Assembly (NCBI GenBank): GCA_964393405.1
Contig: CAYMTR010000055.1
Coordinates: 1 to 18,223 of the forward strand
From: CAYMTR01 sp964393405
Lineage (GTDB): Bacteria > Bacteroidota > Bacteroidia > Bacteroidales > Prolixibacteraceae
Reading direction: 5' to 3'
DNA: 18,223 bases
Shown here: one piece after another, positions 1-8,838 of the stretch
Layout: each line of letters begins with the position of its first letter
Position numbering within the stretch: position 1 is the stretch's first letter
Translations under genes and position numbers: made by a program
The notes under the pieces: generated by a model
Seen by the model: only the letters and a program-made list of their open reading frames with translations
The model's database searches: none
Told to the model about the DNA's origin: nothing

Positions 1-174
1 ATATTAATACCGACTATTTTATTTACAATCTGGCAACTTGTATTTTTTGTATTAAGTCCGAAACCACTTTATGGAATTATATTAGTAATATTTGTTGGTG
101 CTTTGATTTTTATATATCAAACATTTCTCAAAGACAAAAAAAGGCACTGTACGACGAATAAAGCATTTAATTGA
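1..174 (+). CDS. C-terminal fragment of a small membrane protein
   Basis: The frame is open from the first base of the window to a TGA at 172-174, so only the last 57 residues are visible and the start lies outside. The fragment has two hydrophobic stretches, about residues 1-19 and 24-41, separated by a short SPKPLYG turn, then a basic tail (KDKKRH). This looks like the last one or two transmembrane helices of an inner-membrane protein with a cytoplasmic C-terminus. I do not recognise the family. The last dozen residues run into the CGACGAAT repeat area, so the natural C-terminus may have been altered by recombination. That is inference only. Confidence 0.5.
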   Translation: MLIPTILFTIWQLVFFVLSPKPLYGIILVIFVGALIFIYQTFLKDKKRHCTTNKAFN

Positions 175-247
175 CGCAAATTATGCATCGATAATTTTTC
201 AAATGCGACGAATAAGACGTACTTTCGTTGCAAAATATACGACGAAT
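152..247 (+). repeat. Three copies of CGACGAAT around the Fic gene start
   Basis: The octamer CGACGAAT occurs at 152-159, 206-213 and 240-247. The first two copies extend to GACGAATAA. The third copy overlaps the ATG of the Fic gene (246-248). An AT-rich inverted repeat, AAATTAT/ATAATTT (178-184 and 191-197, 6-nt loop), lies between the first two copies and could be a weak terminator for the membrane-protein gene ending at 174. The copies are not evenly spaced (54 and 34 bp), so this is not a simple tandem repeat. They may be remnants of an insertion boundary or binding sites for a regulator. Confidence 0.4.
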
Positions 248-1349
248 GGAAATTTATATACATCAAAAAGATAACTGGCCAGATTTTATCTGGAGAAGCG
301 AAGAGTTTTTAAAACAATTAAGTGAAGCAAGAAATTTGCAGGGACGATTAATTGGAAAGATGGAATCATTAGGCTTTGATTTGAGAAACGAAGCTTTACT
401 TGACACTTTAACATTAGATGTTATAAAATCAACAGAAATAGAAGGAGAATTTTTGAACCCCGACCAAGTTCGTTCATCAATTGCAAGGAGATTAGGAATG
501 GAAATCGCTGGCTCAATTGATTCTGACAGGAACGTTGACGGGATGGTAGAAATGTTGATTGACGCAACTCATAATTGCTTCAAACCATTGACGGCAGACA
601 GACTTTTTGATTGGCACGCTGCATTGTTTCCAATGGGCAGAAGTGGTATATTCAAAATAACAGTTGCCGATTGGCGAAAAGATACAACTGGACTGATGCA
701 AGTTGTTTCTGGTGCAGCAGGAAAAGAAAAAGTTCATTTCCAAGCTCCCGATGCAGATTTAATTGAGACTGAAATGAATCGTTTTCTGAAATGGTTTAAC
801 GAAAACGATCAGATTGATTTAGTAATAAAAGCCGCTGTTACTCATCTTTGGTTTGTTACAATTCATCCTTTTCAAGATGGTAATGGACGGATAACAAGGG
901 CATTAACCGATATGTTATTAGCTCAATCAGACAAAAGCACTCAACGATTTTATAGCATGTCGGCTCAAATCAGGATAGAAAGAAAACAATACTATGAAAT
1001 ACTTGAGAAAACACAAAAAGGAGAACTAGATATAACTGAATGGGTTAAATGGTTTTTAAGCTGTTTAATAAATGCCTTAAAATCAACAGAGATAATATTG
1101 ACAAATGTCTTATTCAAAGCATATTTCTGGAATAAACATTCAAAAACAATTATTAATGAGAGGCAGAAAAAGCTAATTAATAGATTGTTAGATGGATTTG
1201 ACGGAAAACTAACTTCGTCAAAATGGGCAAAGATTGCAAAATGCTCAAAAGACACAGCTATTCGAGACATTAACGATTTGATATATAAAGACATAATGCA
1301 AAAGGAAACCGCAGGAGGAAGAAGTACCAATTATGAATTGAAAAAATGA
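246..1349 (+). CDS. Fic family protein (DUF4172-type N-terminus, Fic domain, winged-helix C-terminus)
   Basis: This encodes a 367-aa protein of the Fic family; such enzymes usually transfer AMP from ATP to a hydroxyl side chain of a target protein. The N-terminus (MEIYIHQ..NWPDFIW) matches the DUF4172-type domain that precedes Fic in this subfamily. The catalytic motif HPFQDGNGR is intact at about residues 207-215. An inhibitory-helix motif of the form SxxxEG (STEIEGE, about 62-68) lies N-terminal to it, so the protein probably carries its own antitoxin helix (class II Fic). The last 50 residues resemble a winged helix-turn-helix (SKWAKIAKCSKDTAIRDINDL). I chose ATG 246 over TTG 228 because the family normally begins with this IHQ..NWP segment; no Shine-Dalgarno is visible. 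The gene is AT-rich compared with metH, which would fit accessory or transferred DNA. Its target is unknown. Confidence 0.9.
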   Translation: MEIYIHQKDNWPDFIWRSEEFLKQLSEARNLQGRLIGKMESLGFDLRNEALLDTLTLDVIKSTEIEGEFLNPDQVRSSIARRLGMEIAGSIDSDRNVDGMVEMLIDATHNCFKPLTADRLFDWHAALFPMGRSGIFKITVADWRKDTTGLMQVVSGAAGKEKVHFQAPDADLIETEMNRFLKWFNENDQIDLVIKAAVTHLWFVTIHPFQDGNGRITRALTDMLLAQSDKSTQRFYSMSAQIRIERKQYYEILEKTQKGELDITEWVKWFLSCLINALKSTEIILTNVLFKAYFWNKHSKTIINERQKKLINRLLDGFDGKLTSSKWAKIAKCSKDTAIRDINDLIYKDIMQKETAGGRSTNYELKK

Positions 1350-1494
1350 AATAAATTGACTCGTCCTAAAAAATGTTTACAGATTAATACTTAAACCCTG
1401 ATATATATTTACTCCAATCTTAATTTTATCTTCATTATAACCTTTTATACCTATCCTCATTATTATTACCCCTTATTCTCACCCTCTATTGTAT

Positions 1495-1502
1495 TATCTT
1501 TG
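1495..1502 (+). promoter_or_regulatory. Probable metH promoter, -7 box TATCTTTG
   Basis: TATCTTTG matches the Bacteroidota -7 consensus TAnnTTTG exactly and lies 72 bp before the metH ATG. No good TTG/TTTG is seen at the usual -33 distance. The region 1350-1574 is otherwise AT- and pyrimidine-rich. I found no cobalamin or SAM riboswitch core in it. Confidence 0.5.
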
Positions 1503-1554
1503 CCTTAATTATAAACTCAATTCCAATACCTTCTATTATTGAATAAATATTTTT

Positions 1555-1561
1555 GGAGGGG
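1555..1561 (+). promoter_or_regulatory. Shine-Dalgarno GGAGGGG that fixes the metH start
   Basis: GGAGGGG ends 13 nt before ATG 1575. It lies downstream of the alternative TTG at 1539, which supports the ATG as the start. The nearby GTG at 1561 is in another frame and runs into a stop within a few codons. Confidence 0.55.
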
Positions 1562-1574
1562 TGAAAATAACGTT

Positions 1575-4500
1575 ATGACTAAAAATATCCGCAAAGAACT
1601 TGAAGAAAGGGTGCTCGTGCTCGATGGTGCAATGGGGTCCATGATTCAAAAATATAATTTGTCCGAAGCTGATTACAGAGGCTCATTATCTTTAGACCTT
1701 CCTAAAGACCAGAAAGGCAATAATGACCTGCTATCATTGACCCGTCCCGATATTGTCAAAGAAATTCATTCCAAATATCTTGAAGCAGGTGCCGATATCA
1801 TCGAAACTAATACTTTCAATGCTACTTCAATTTCTCTATCAGACTATGGAGCTCAACACCTATCATACGACATAAACCTTGCTGCTGCTAAAATAGCAAA
1901 AGAGGCTGCCGGTCTTTTCTCAACCCCTGATAAACCAAGGTTCGTGGCAGGGTCGGTAGGTCCTACTAACAAAACTTGCTCGCTGAGCCCCGATGTCAAC
2001 GACCCCGGCTTCCGTGCCGTCTCTTTCGACGAAATGAAAGAATCATACAAAACTGAGGTTAATGGATTGATTGATGGAGGGGTAGACTTGCTACTCGTTG
2101 AAACTATCTTTGATACCCTCAACGGTAAGGCTGCCTTGATTGCTATCGATGAGGTATTTGGAGAAAAGGGTATCGAACTTCCTGTTATGATTTCAGGTAC
2201 TATTGTTGATGCAAGCGGCAGAACTTTATCGGGGCAGACTGTTGAAGCTTTCCTTAACTCCCTCTCCCACTTTAAACCTTTGTCGATTGGACTAAACTGC
2301 TCCCTTGGTGCCAAAGATATGAAGCCTCACCTCGAAACCCTGGCAGCAAAAGCTCCTTTCTTTATCAGCGCTCATCCTAATGCCGGACTGCCAAACCACT
2401 TTGGTCAGTACGATGAGACTCCTGAAATAATGGCTGCCCAAATCAAGGAATTCCTTGATAAAAAAATTGTAAATATTATTGGCGGCTGCTGTGGTACAAC
2501 TCCCGAGCATATTCATGAGTTTGCCAAACTGGCTCAATCTGCCTCTCCGCATAAGAAGAACAAAGAAGAACATAAGACCAAGCTAAGCGGTCTGGAGCCA
2601 CTAAATATTACTAAGAACACCAACTTTATAAATATTGGGGAACGGTGTAATGTTGCCGGTTCCAGAAAGTTTGCCAGATTGATAAGTGAAGGCAAATATG
2701 AAGAAGCCCTTTCCATAGCAAGAAACCAGGTTGAGGGTGGCGCTCAGGTAATCGACGTCAACATGGACGATGCGATGCTTGATGCCAAAAAGGAAATGGT
2801 CACTTTCCTCAATATGATGATGTCGGAGCCTGATATTTCAAAGCTCCCGGTGATGATCGATTCATCAAAGTTCGAGGTCATTGAAGCCGGACTGGGCTGT
2901 CTGCAGGGAAAATCTATCGTCAACTCGATAAGTCTTAAGGAAGGCAAAGATAAGTTCATTGAACAAGCCCGAAGAATATTACAATACGGAGCTGCAGTTG
3001 TTGTTATGTCCTTCGATGAAAAAGGACAGGCTGATTCTGTTCAGCGACGTAAAGATATCTGCCAAAGAGCTTACGATATTCTTACCAAGGAAGTTGGCTT
3101 CCCTCCTGAAGATATTATTTTCGATCCTAACGTGCTTACTATAGGTACAGGCATCGAAGAACACAATAACTATGCTGTCGACTTCATAGAAGCAACCCGC
3201 TGGATCAAGGAAAACCTCCAATACGCCAAGGTAAGCGGGGGAATCAGCAATGTTTCATTTTCTTTCCGAGGAAACGATATTGTCCGTGAAGCTATGCACT
3301 CTGTATTCCTGTATCATGCAATAAAAGCTGGTCTCGATATGGGTATTGTAAACCCGGGAATGCTTCAGATTTATGATGAAATTCCTGCTGAACTCCTTAC
3401 TCTTGTTGAAGACCTGGTGCTTAACCGTCGCCCCGATGCTACTCAGAGACTACTTGATTTCGCTGAAAATTTAAAAGGGCAGAACGGACAGGTCATTATA
3501 GCCGATGAATGGCGCTCACTACCGGCAATAAAAAGAATTGAACATTCTCTTGTTAAAGGCATTACCGAGTTTATCGAAGCCGATATTGAAGAGATATTAC
3601 CCGATTATTCGCCCAAGCTGACTATCATTGAAGGTCCACTGATGTCCGGAATGAATGTCGTGGGTGAATTGTTTGGCAGTGGCAAAATGTTCCTTCCACA
3701 GGTAATAAAATCAGCCCGGGTAATGAAAAAGGCGGTTGCTTTTCTCCTTCCGTATATCGAGGCTGAAAAGACAGGCAATGAATCATCACAACTGAAGAAG
3801 ATTCTTCTTGCAACGGTGAAAGGTGATGTCCACGATATTGGTAAAAACATAGTAGGCGTTGTGCTTGCATGTAATAATTTCGAGGTTATCGACCTTGGCG
3901 TTATGGTTCCTACTGAAAAAATCATTGAGACAGCCCTTAACGAGAAAGTTGATATTATAGGCCTCAGCGGACTAATAACACCTTCGCTCGAGGAGATGGT
4001 AAACTTTGCCAGAGTGATGAAAGAACGGGGCATAGACCTTCCAATAATGGTTGGAGGGGCAACTACTTCCAAAGTACATACTGCGGTTAAAATATCGCCT
4101 GAATATGATTTCCCGGTGGTGCATGTCAAGGATGCTTCCTTAAGTGCAGGGGTAGCTACTAATCTTATCAATAAAAACGAAGATTTCTTCAACGATCTTA
4201 AGAATGATTATGCCCATCTCAGGGAAGTACACTCAGGGAGAAAGCATAAGGAATATCTTTCTATTGAAGATTCAAGGAAAAACAGTTTTAAGACTGATTG
4301 GGATACTGTTGAAATTTCGAAGCCTGAGGTTACTGGCGTAAAGTCTTTCCCGGGATACTCGCTTGAAGAAATACGCGAATATATCGACTGGACATTTTTC
4401 TTCATGGCATGGGAAATGAAAGGCACCTTCCCAAAGATCCTTACTGACGAGAAACAAGGTCTGGAAGCAAGGAAGCTTTTCATGGAAGCAAACACCCTGC

Positions 4501-5243
4501 TTGATGAAGTAATTGAAAACAAGATGTTCAGGGCTAACGGTGTTGTTGGCATCTGGCCGGCAAATTCCATAGGTGATGATGTGGAAATTTACAGCGATGA
4601 GACTCGTTCCGACATCAAAGGTAACTTTAGATTCCTGCGTCGCCAGATAAAATCCAAAGATGGTAGTCCAAATATATCACTTTCAGATTTTATCGCTCCC
4701 AAGGAAACAGGCAAGACAGATTATATTGGTGGTTTTGCGGTTACAACGGGCATTGGAATGAAGAAATGGGTTGAAGAAGCGAAAGAGAGTGGAAACGATT
4801 ACCGGGCTATACTGCTTCAAACATTAAGCGACCGCCTTGCTGAAGCTTTTGCTGAAGTGCTGCACCTGAGATTACGCAAATCATTGTGGGGCTATTCAAA
4901 GGATGAAAACCTCAGCAAGGAAGAGCTGACCAAAGGAATGTACCGAGGCTTACGGCCTGCAATGGGTTATCCTGCATGTCCCGACCACACAGAAAAGAAG
5001 GAGCTGTTTCGATTGCTTAATGCAAGTGAGGTAACAGGAATATCACTTACTGAGAATTTCGCCATGTACCCCACTGCTTCGGTAAGCGGATTATATTTTG
5101 CCCATCCCGGGTCACATTACTTTGGAGTAGATAAGATTGGCCGTGACCAGATTGAAGACTATTCAGCACGAAAAGAAATGCCGATTGAAGAAGTTGAAAG
5201 ATTTCTGAATGCTGATTTAAACTACAACTCTTACAAGAAGTAA
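1575..5243 (+). CDS. metH: Cobalamin-dependent methionine synthase
   Basis: This encodes a 1222-aa, full-length MetH. It transfers a methyl group from 5-methyltetrahydrofolate to homocysteine through methylcobalamin, giving methionine and tetrahydrofolate in the cytoplasm. All four modules are present in order. The homocysteine-binding domain (about 1-325) has the zinc cysteines in GLNCS (Cys242) and GGCCGT (Cys305, Cys306). The pterin-binding domain (about 345-620) begins near NIGERCNVAGSRKF. The cobalamin domain (about 640-880) carries DVHDIGKN, whose His753 should be the lower axial cobalt ligand. The C-terminal AdoMet-binding reactivation domain (about 900-1222) carries RGLRPAMGYPACPDH (about 1124-1138). 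No key motif is missing. The gene stands alone and its end overlaps the convergent porP/sprF-like gene by 13 bp. Confidence 0.97.
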   Translation: MTKNIRKELEERVLVLDGAMGSMIQKYNLSEADYRGSLSLDLPKDQKGNNDLLSLTRPDIVKEIHSKYLEAGADIIETNTFNATSISLSDYGAQHLSYDINLAAAKIAKEAAGLFSTPDKPRFVAGSVGPTNKTCSLSPDVNDPGFRAVSFDEMKESYKTEVNGLIDGGVDLLLVETIFDTLNGKAALIAIDEVFGEKGIELPVMISGTIVDASGRTLSGQTVEAFLNSLSHFKPLSIGLNCSLGAKDMKPHLETLAAKAPFFISAHPNAGLPNHFGQYDETPEIMAAQIKEFLDKKIVNIIGGCCGTTPEHIHEFAKLAQSASPHKKNKEEHKTKLSGLEPLNITKNTNFINIGERCNVAGSRKFARLISEGKYEEALSIARNQVEGGAQVIDVNMDDAMLDAKKEMVTFLNMMMSEPDISKLPVMIDSSKFEVIEAGLGCLQGKSIVNSISLKEGKDKFIEQARRILQYGAAVVVMSFDEKGQADSVQRRKDICQRAYDILTKEVGFPPEDIIFDPNVLTIGTGIEEHNNYAVDFIEATRWIKENLQYAKVSGGISNVSFSFRGNDIVREAMHSVFLYHAIKAGLDMGIVNPGMLQIYDEIPAELLTLVEDLVLNRRPDATQRLLDFAENLKGQNGQVIIADEWRSLPAIKRIEHSLVKGITEFIEADIEEILPDYSPKLTIIEGPLMSGMNVVGELFGSGKMFLPQVIKSARVMKKAVAFLLPYIEAEKTGNESSQLKKILLATVKGDVHDIGKNIVGVVLACNNFEVIDLGVMVPTEKIIETALNEKVDIIGLSGLITPSLEEMVNFARVMKERGIDLPIMVGGATTSKVHTAVKISPEYDFPVVHVKDASLSAGVATNLINKNEDFFNDLKNDYAHLREVHSGRKHKEYLSIEDSRKNSFKTDWDTVEISKPEVTGVKSFPGYSLEEIREYIDWTFFFMAWEMKGTFPKILTDEKQGLEARKLFMEANTLLDEVIENKMFRANGVVGIWPANSIGDDVEIYSDETRSDIKGNFRFLRRQIKSKDGSPNISLSDFIAPKETGKTDYIGGFAVTTGIGMKKWVEEAKESGNDYRAILLQTLSDRLAEAFAEVLHLRLRKSLWGYSKDENLSKEELTKGMYRGLRPAMGYPACPDHTEKKELFRLLNASEVTGISLTENFAMYPTASVSGLYFAHPGSHYFGVDKIGRDQIEDYSARKEMPIEEVERFLNADLNYNSYKK

Positions 5244-6163
5244 CGTGGTGAAAGTATCTTCTGGTCTTTAATCACGAAGTCGTAGCTTATAAAAATTTCG
5301 TGTGAGCCTGAATTATACAACTTCAAGCGCGAGTTGTTGAGGTCGTAAGAATAACCTATCTGGAGGTTTTTATTTATCTGCACCCTGCCATGAGCAGCAA
5401 TAGCATCGCCAACACGGTATGTCAATCCAAACCAAACCCGGTCGTACAAGATAGCTGTGGCGCTTACTTCAATAGATGCAGGTGAACCATTTACAAATCT
5501 GGTCATAGCACTTGCTTTCAAACGCCAGAAAGGATCGTCGATTACGAAAATATATCCTGCAGTAAGAAAGAGGTGTCTTTCCTCCTTGCCCATAATTAAA
5601 TTCTCACTATCCTTGATTGTGTTTCTCAGAAGCTTAGGCACTGAAAGTCCGGCATAGAAGTTATCAGTAAAATAGAATGCCCCAATCCCGAAGTTTGGCA
5701 GAAAGACCTTATTACGCGGATCAGCAGCAATATATGGATCATACTCGTGCATCACCAGATTCATAAGGTTAATATCGAAGAAGTTAAACCCGGCTTTTAG
5801 TCCGAGGGCAAGAGTTCTACCCTTTTTAAAAGAGAAATATTTTGCATAATCGACATAAAAACCTACCTGATGCAGAGGGCCTATCTGGTCGTCCAAAAGA
5901 GTAACACCAAGGCCTATATCGTATTTGTTGTAAGGAGCGTTAACAGAAATGGATGTAGTCATAGGGCTCCACTCCTGCCCTACCCACTGTTTACGGAATA
6001 TACCATTGACATTTGTAAGTCCTTTGCTTCCGGCATAGGCAGGGTTAATAAGTCCGGGGTTATTCATGTACTGGGTAAACATAGGATCCTGCTGAGAAAA
6101 TCCCCTGACAGAGATAAGCATCACAGCAAAAATCAAGCAATATTTTACCATTCTTCCTTTCAT
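5231..6163 (-). CDS. PorP/SprF family type IX secretion outer-membrane protein
   Basis: This encodes a 310-aa outer-membrane beta-barrel protein of the PorP/SprF family. The family diagnostic is the mature N-terminus QQDPMFTQYMNNPGLINPAYAG (about 24-44) directly after a signal peptide (MKGRMVKYC...GFS). The rest is rich in alternating aromatic and polar strands, as expected of a barrel. Family members work with type IX secretion, and SprF-like members are needed to export or attach adhesins that carry gliding-motility C-terminal domains. The neighbour 3 bp upstream encodes such a protein, so the two form a natural pair. The start could be the ATG at 6163 or the one four codons later. Its 3' end overlaps metH by 13 bp on the opposite strand. 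Confidence 0.92.
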   Translation of the reverse strand: MKGRMVKYCLIFAVMLISVRGFSQQDPMFTQYMNNPGLINPAYAGSKGLTNVNGIFRKQWVGQEWSPMTTSISVNAPYNKYDIGLGVTLLDDQIGPLHQVGFYVDYAKYFSFKKGRTLALGLKAGFNFFDINLMNLVMHEYDPYIAADPRNKVFLPNFGIGAFYFTDNFYAGLSVPKLLRNTIKDSENLIMGKEERHLFLTAGYIFVIDDPFWRLKASAMTRFVNGSPASIEVSATAILYDRVWFGLTYRVGDAIAAHGRVQINKNLQIGYSYDLNNSRLKLYNSGSHEIFISYDFVIKDQKILSPRYFL

Positions 6164-6166
6164 CCT

Positions 6167-7855
6167 CTACCTCTCTAAATACAAGCCTCCAGATTTCACA
6201 CGGTTCTTAGCATACTTCAGGATGTAGTAATACACACCAACAGGTAATGGCTGTCCACCGAGTTTATATTTTGAATTTGACTTTCCATCCCAGTCGTTAG
6301 CATAGTTTGTTCTTTCGTAAACCTTGTTTCCCCACCTATTGAAAACTATAAAATCGTTCGCCGGATATCTTTCCAGACCATCGATAATGTACCGGTCATT
6401 GTATCCATCGTCGTTAGGAGTAAACACTTCCGGGGCAATTATTATATCCTCAACAGAAACTGTAACCAGAGCTGTGTCGCAGAAATTATATGAATCGCAA
6501 ACAACATAAATGAATGAGTCTTGTCCCATATAATCTTCTGACGGTTGGTAGTTAACTTCCCCGCTGTTGCTGTTTATATTAACATAGCCATTGGCAGGAT
6601 TGACAATAATATTCAGGGTTGCGGGAATCATTGTTGATGAGTCGTTTTCCATAACCGATATCCATATAGGAATTTCAACGCTGGTAGTTGCACGGTCGTC
6701 AACAGCTTTTGATTTCCAGTCTTCAAGATAATCAGGAATACCGTTCTCGTTCAGGTCGCCCGGTTCATCAAAAGAAGGAATCCCGTCGTTGTCATCATCA
6801 TCATCAAGGAAGTTTGGCTTCCCGTCCATATCGGTATCGGTATCGCACAAGTTATCGGTACCAACAATATTTTCGTTAATATCAAGAATGCCGTCGTTGT
6901 CAGTATCTACGTCAGGGTTTATCTCTACATTGATGAAAACAAACGCCTCATTTGAAGTTATGCCTGAAATATTTGAAATGACATAAGCGAATGAGTCAGT
7001 TTCAAAAAAGCACTTATTAGGTTTGTAAGTTATTTCGCCGGTTTCAACGTCGTATGATAAATCTCCATTTTTAACAGGAGTTAATATTTTAACACTTGAA
7101 GAATCGAGAAGACCCTTGCTGTCGTAATCGTTGTAAACCACTTCGATCAGACTGACGGTATTATGCCAAACGTCGATAGTATCGTTAACAGCAACAACAA
7201 CATCTTCGGCACAATCGGGGGCCTCTAATCTTTCAGTTGCAGTTTTGCTTCCGGGGATATCATTAAACTGAACATTCAGGTCAACAACTGATAGCCCTTC
7301 AGCGGGAATATTGTTTGCTTTATCATCAAGACCCGGCCACCTTGTGCTGCCCGATACCGGAGCATCAGCAATTTCTTTCAGAAGTGCACCTTGGGAATCT
7401 GATATTTTAATGTTTAAAGTTTTAAGGGTAAAGCCATCAGCTGTAGCATCCCATCTGATCCATGGTTCGCCATCCTGACAGAAAGTAGATGCTATTAGTT
7501 TACCGGGGGCTTCAACTGTGAATGGCCATGCTTTTCTGTTGGCACAACCGTTATCTGCGGTCATGGTGACCATGAGGTAGTAGTTTCCTTCCTGCAGCCA
7601 TTTCACCTGGACTTCGTTCTCACGACCTTCGCCCATGGAAATAATCTCAGCTTGTTCGGGAGCAGCAGGAACTGTGTATCGGGCATCGGTAAAAACTGCC
7701 CATACAGTACTAAGAGTACCGGGTTGTTTTGTGACCCTGTAATCTTTAACTGAACCTTGAACAACGACATGACGACCCTGGCCTGCAACCTGAGTTACCG
7801 GCAGGAAAGCTAAAATAAATATCCATAAAAATTTATAATGATTCTGTCGTTGCAT
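6167..7855 (-). CDS. Secreted protein with Ig-like, thrombospondin type 3 and gliding-motility C-terminal domains
   Basis: This encodes a 562-aa exported protein. A signal peptide ends near VAGQ (about 25). Residues 29-115 hold a module shared with the next two genes upstream (W86, then DNGC with Cys104). Two cadherin/Ig-like repeats follow at about 220-312 and 385-468, each with a pattern like GEITYKP or GEVNYQP and DSFAYV or DSFIYV. Between them lies an Asp-rich stretch (about 314-380: DTDNDGILD, DTDMDGKPN, DDDDDNDGIP) typical of calcium-binding thrombospondin type 3 repeats. The last 90 residues (EVFTPNDDGYND...FNRWGNKVYE...WDGKSN...PVGVYYYILKY) match the gliding-motility/CHU_C C-terminal domain, a type B T9SS sorting signal. 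It is probably a surface protein exported by T9SS with the adjacent PorP/SprF partner. A strong AAAGGAGAGG ribosome site (7865-7874) precedes the start. Confidence 0.9.
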   Translation of the reverse strand: MQRQNHYKFLWIFILAFLPVTQVAGQGRHVVVQGSVKDYRVTKQPGTLSTVWAVFTDARYTVPAAPEQAEIISMGEGRENEVQVKWLQEGNYYLMVTMTADNGCANRKAWPFTVEAPGKLIASTFCQDGEPWIRWDATADGFTLKTLNIKISDSQGALLKEIADAPVSGSTRWPGLDDKANNIPAEGLSVVDLNVQFNDIPGSKTATERLEAPDCAEDVVVAVNDTIDVWHNTVSLIEVVYNDYDSKGLLDSSSVKILTPVKNGDLSYDVETGEITYKPNKCFFETDSFAYVISNISGITSNEAFVFINVEINPDVDTDNDGILDINENIVGTDNLCDTDTDMDGKPNFLDDDDDNDGIPSFDEPGDLNENGIPDYLEDWKSKAVDDRATTSVEIPIWISVMENDSSTMIPATLNIIVNPANGYVNINSNSGEVNYQPSEDYMGQDSFIYVVCDSYNFCDTALVTVSVEDIIIAPEVFTPNDDGYNDRYIIDGLERYPANDFIVFNRWGNKVYERTNYANDWDGKSNSKYKLGGQPLPVGVYYYILKYAKNRVKSGGLYLER

Positions 7856-7896
7856 ATTCCAACACCTCTCCTTTTATAAGGGGTAAGTGTATATTT

Positions 7897-7972
7897 TATT
7901 CAAAGACAAAGGCACAAAGCCACAGAGTATTAATAGAACGAACTTTGTGTCTTTGTGTCTTTGTATTGAATA
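7897..7972. repeat. Imperfect inverted repeat of the CAAAGACACAAAG type
   Basis: The left arm at about 7897-7919 (TATTCAAAGACAAAGGCACAAAG) and the right arm at about 7943-7972 read as inverted copies of a CAAAGACACAAAGACACAAAG-like sequence, with a 2-nt indel and a loop of about 23 nt. It fills most of the 119-bp gap between two genes read in the same direction. It would fold into a long A/U-rich stem in the operon mRNA. From memory, similar ctttgtgtctttgtg tracts recur between genes in Bacteroidota genomes; I could not check this. Confidence 0.6.
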
Positions 7973-7974
7973 TA

Positions 7975-8826
7975 TTATATCTCTTCTAAATCCGAAATTA
8001 CCGGCATCACCGTTATGCGGTGCTGTACCCGGTCGTTCGTAGGATCACTGTCATTTAACAGTGTCTGTTCTTCTTTCTGGTTGCGTATTTCAAGTGTCAC
8101 CACTTGTTCTGTGCCTTCATAGTTCCTAACCTGCAGCGCAACAATAACCTCATCATCAGAAGAAGCTACTGTGTACATATTTGAAGCATCAGCAGTAAGT
8201 GTGCCTGAAGTGGCACCTGTAACTGATACTATTGCGACGTCAAGATTCCATGAAGGATCAATTTTCACAGCAGGCTCAAACGACCAGCCCTTGTTACCGC
8301 CCTCGCGCCGTACCTTAAACTGGAGGGTTGTAGTTCCGGCACTATATTCAGAGGCCAGAGCATTAAACCCGTCAGCATCGGCAACGGCAGGACAGCTTTG
8401 AGTATTGTCGACCGGGATATTCTCGCTCAACAAGTCGAAAGCATTTATCTGCGGTGTAATCCTGAGGTAGCGGCTCACTGAGCAGCCTCCGGGATTAGTA
8501 ATTGATATTCCTAAATAGAACAAATGTTGTGATGCCCCTATTTGCCATTTCACAGGCAATGAAGCTTTGTTTTGCCCGGGAGCAACAACACCTGAAAGCT
8601 CTCCCAGAAAATCGAATTCAAAAGTCGATCCGTCATCCAATATTCCATATCCATCGGCTTTTGAAGCCATAAAGAATGAATATTCAACCCCTGAAGTTAA
8701 GCCATCGACCACGTAGGTGTGGGTTGCTCCTTCATAGGGATGCGAAGGTAAACTTTGGGCTCTGACTGAAAAGACAGAGCCACAAAGAACCAACACAACA
8801 ACGAAAAACGTCTTTGAATAAGTCAT
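7975..8826 (-). CDS. Exported two-domain protein of unknown function, paralogue of the upstream gene
   Basis: This encodes a 283-aa protein that I cannot assign to a named family. A signal peptide (about 1-23) ends VRA, then Gln. Two beta-rich modules follow. The first (about 30-125) has GATHTYVVDGLT at 33-44, VKW at 92-94 and GGC with Cys115. The second (about 140-275) has a Cys145 motif and ends ITVMPV. The same landmarks occur in the 314-aa protein encoded upstream, with the first motif and Cys115 at identical residue numbers, so the two arose by duplication. It has no transmembrane helix after the signal and no recognisable T9SS C-terminal domain. Its place 12 bp after the paralogue and upstream of the CHU_C-type and PorP/SprF genes suggests a periplasmic or surface role in the same assembly. 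Confidence 0.8.
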   Translation of the reverse strand: MTYSKTFFVVVLVLCGSVFSVRAQSLPSHPYEGATHTYVVDGLTSGVEYSFFMASKADGYGILDDGSTFEFDFLGELSGVVAPGQNKASLPVKWQIGASQHLFYLGISITNPGGCSVSRYLRITPQINAFDLLSENIPVDNTQSCPAVADADGFNALASEYSAGTTTLQFKVRREGGNKGWSFEPAVKIDPSWNLDVAIVSVTGATSGTLTADASNMYTVASSDDEVIVALQVRNYEGTEQVVTLEIRNQKEEQTLLNDSDPTNDRVQHRITVMPVISDLEEI

Positions 8827-8838
8827 TATATAATATTA

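Noticed and set aside
1350..1574. Possible cobalamin or SAM riboswitch before metH
   Set aside because: No B12-box-like or SAM-I core sequence could be found; the region is AT- and pyrimidine-rich and only about 70 nt remain after the predicted promoter.
3605..4192. Long minus-strand frame (195 codons) antisense to metH
   Set aside because: It is a shadow of the well-conserved metH frame, Ser/Thr/Ile-rich with no domain pattern.
6688..6986. Plus-strand frames with His/Ser/Arg runs opposite the CHU_C-type gene
   Set aside because: They are the reverse complement of the Asp-rich calcium-binding repeats (GAT/GAC codons), not genes.
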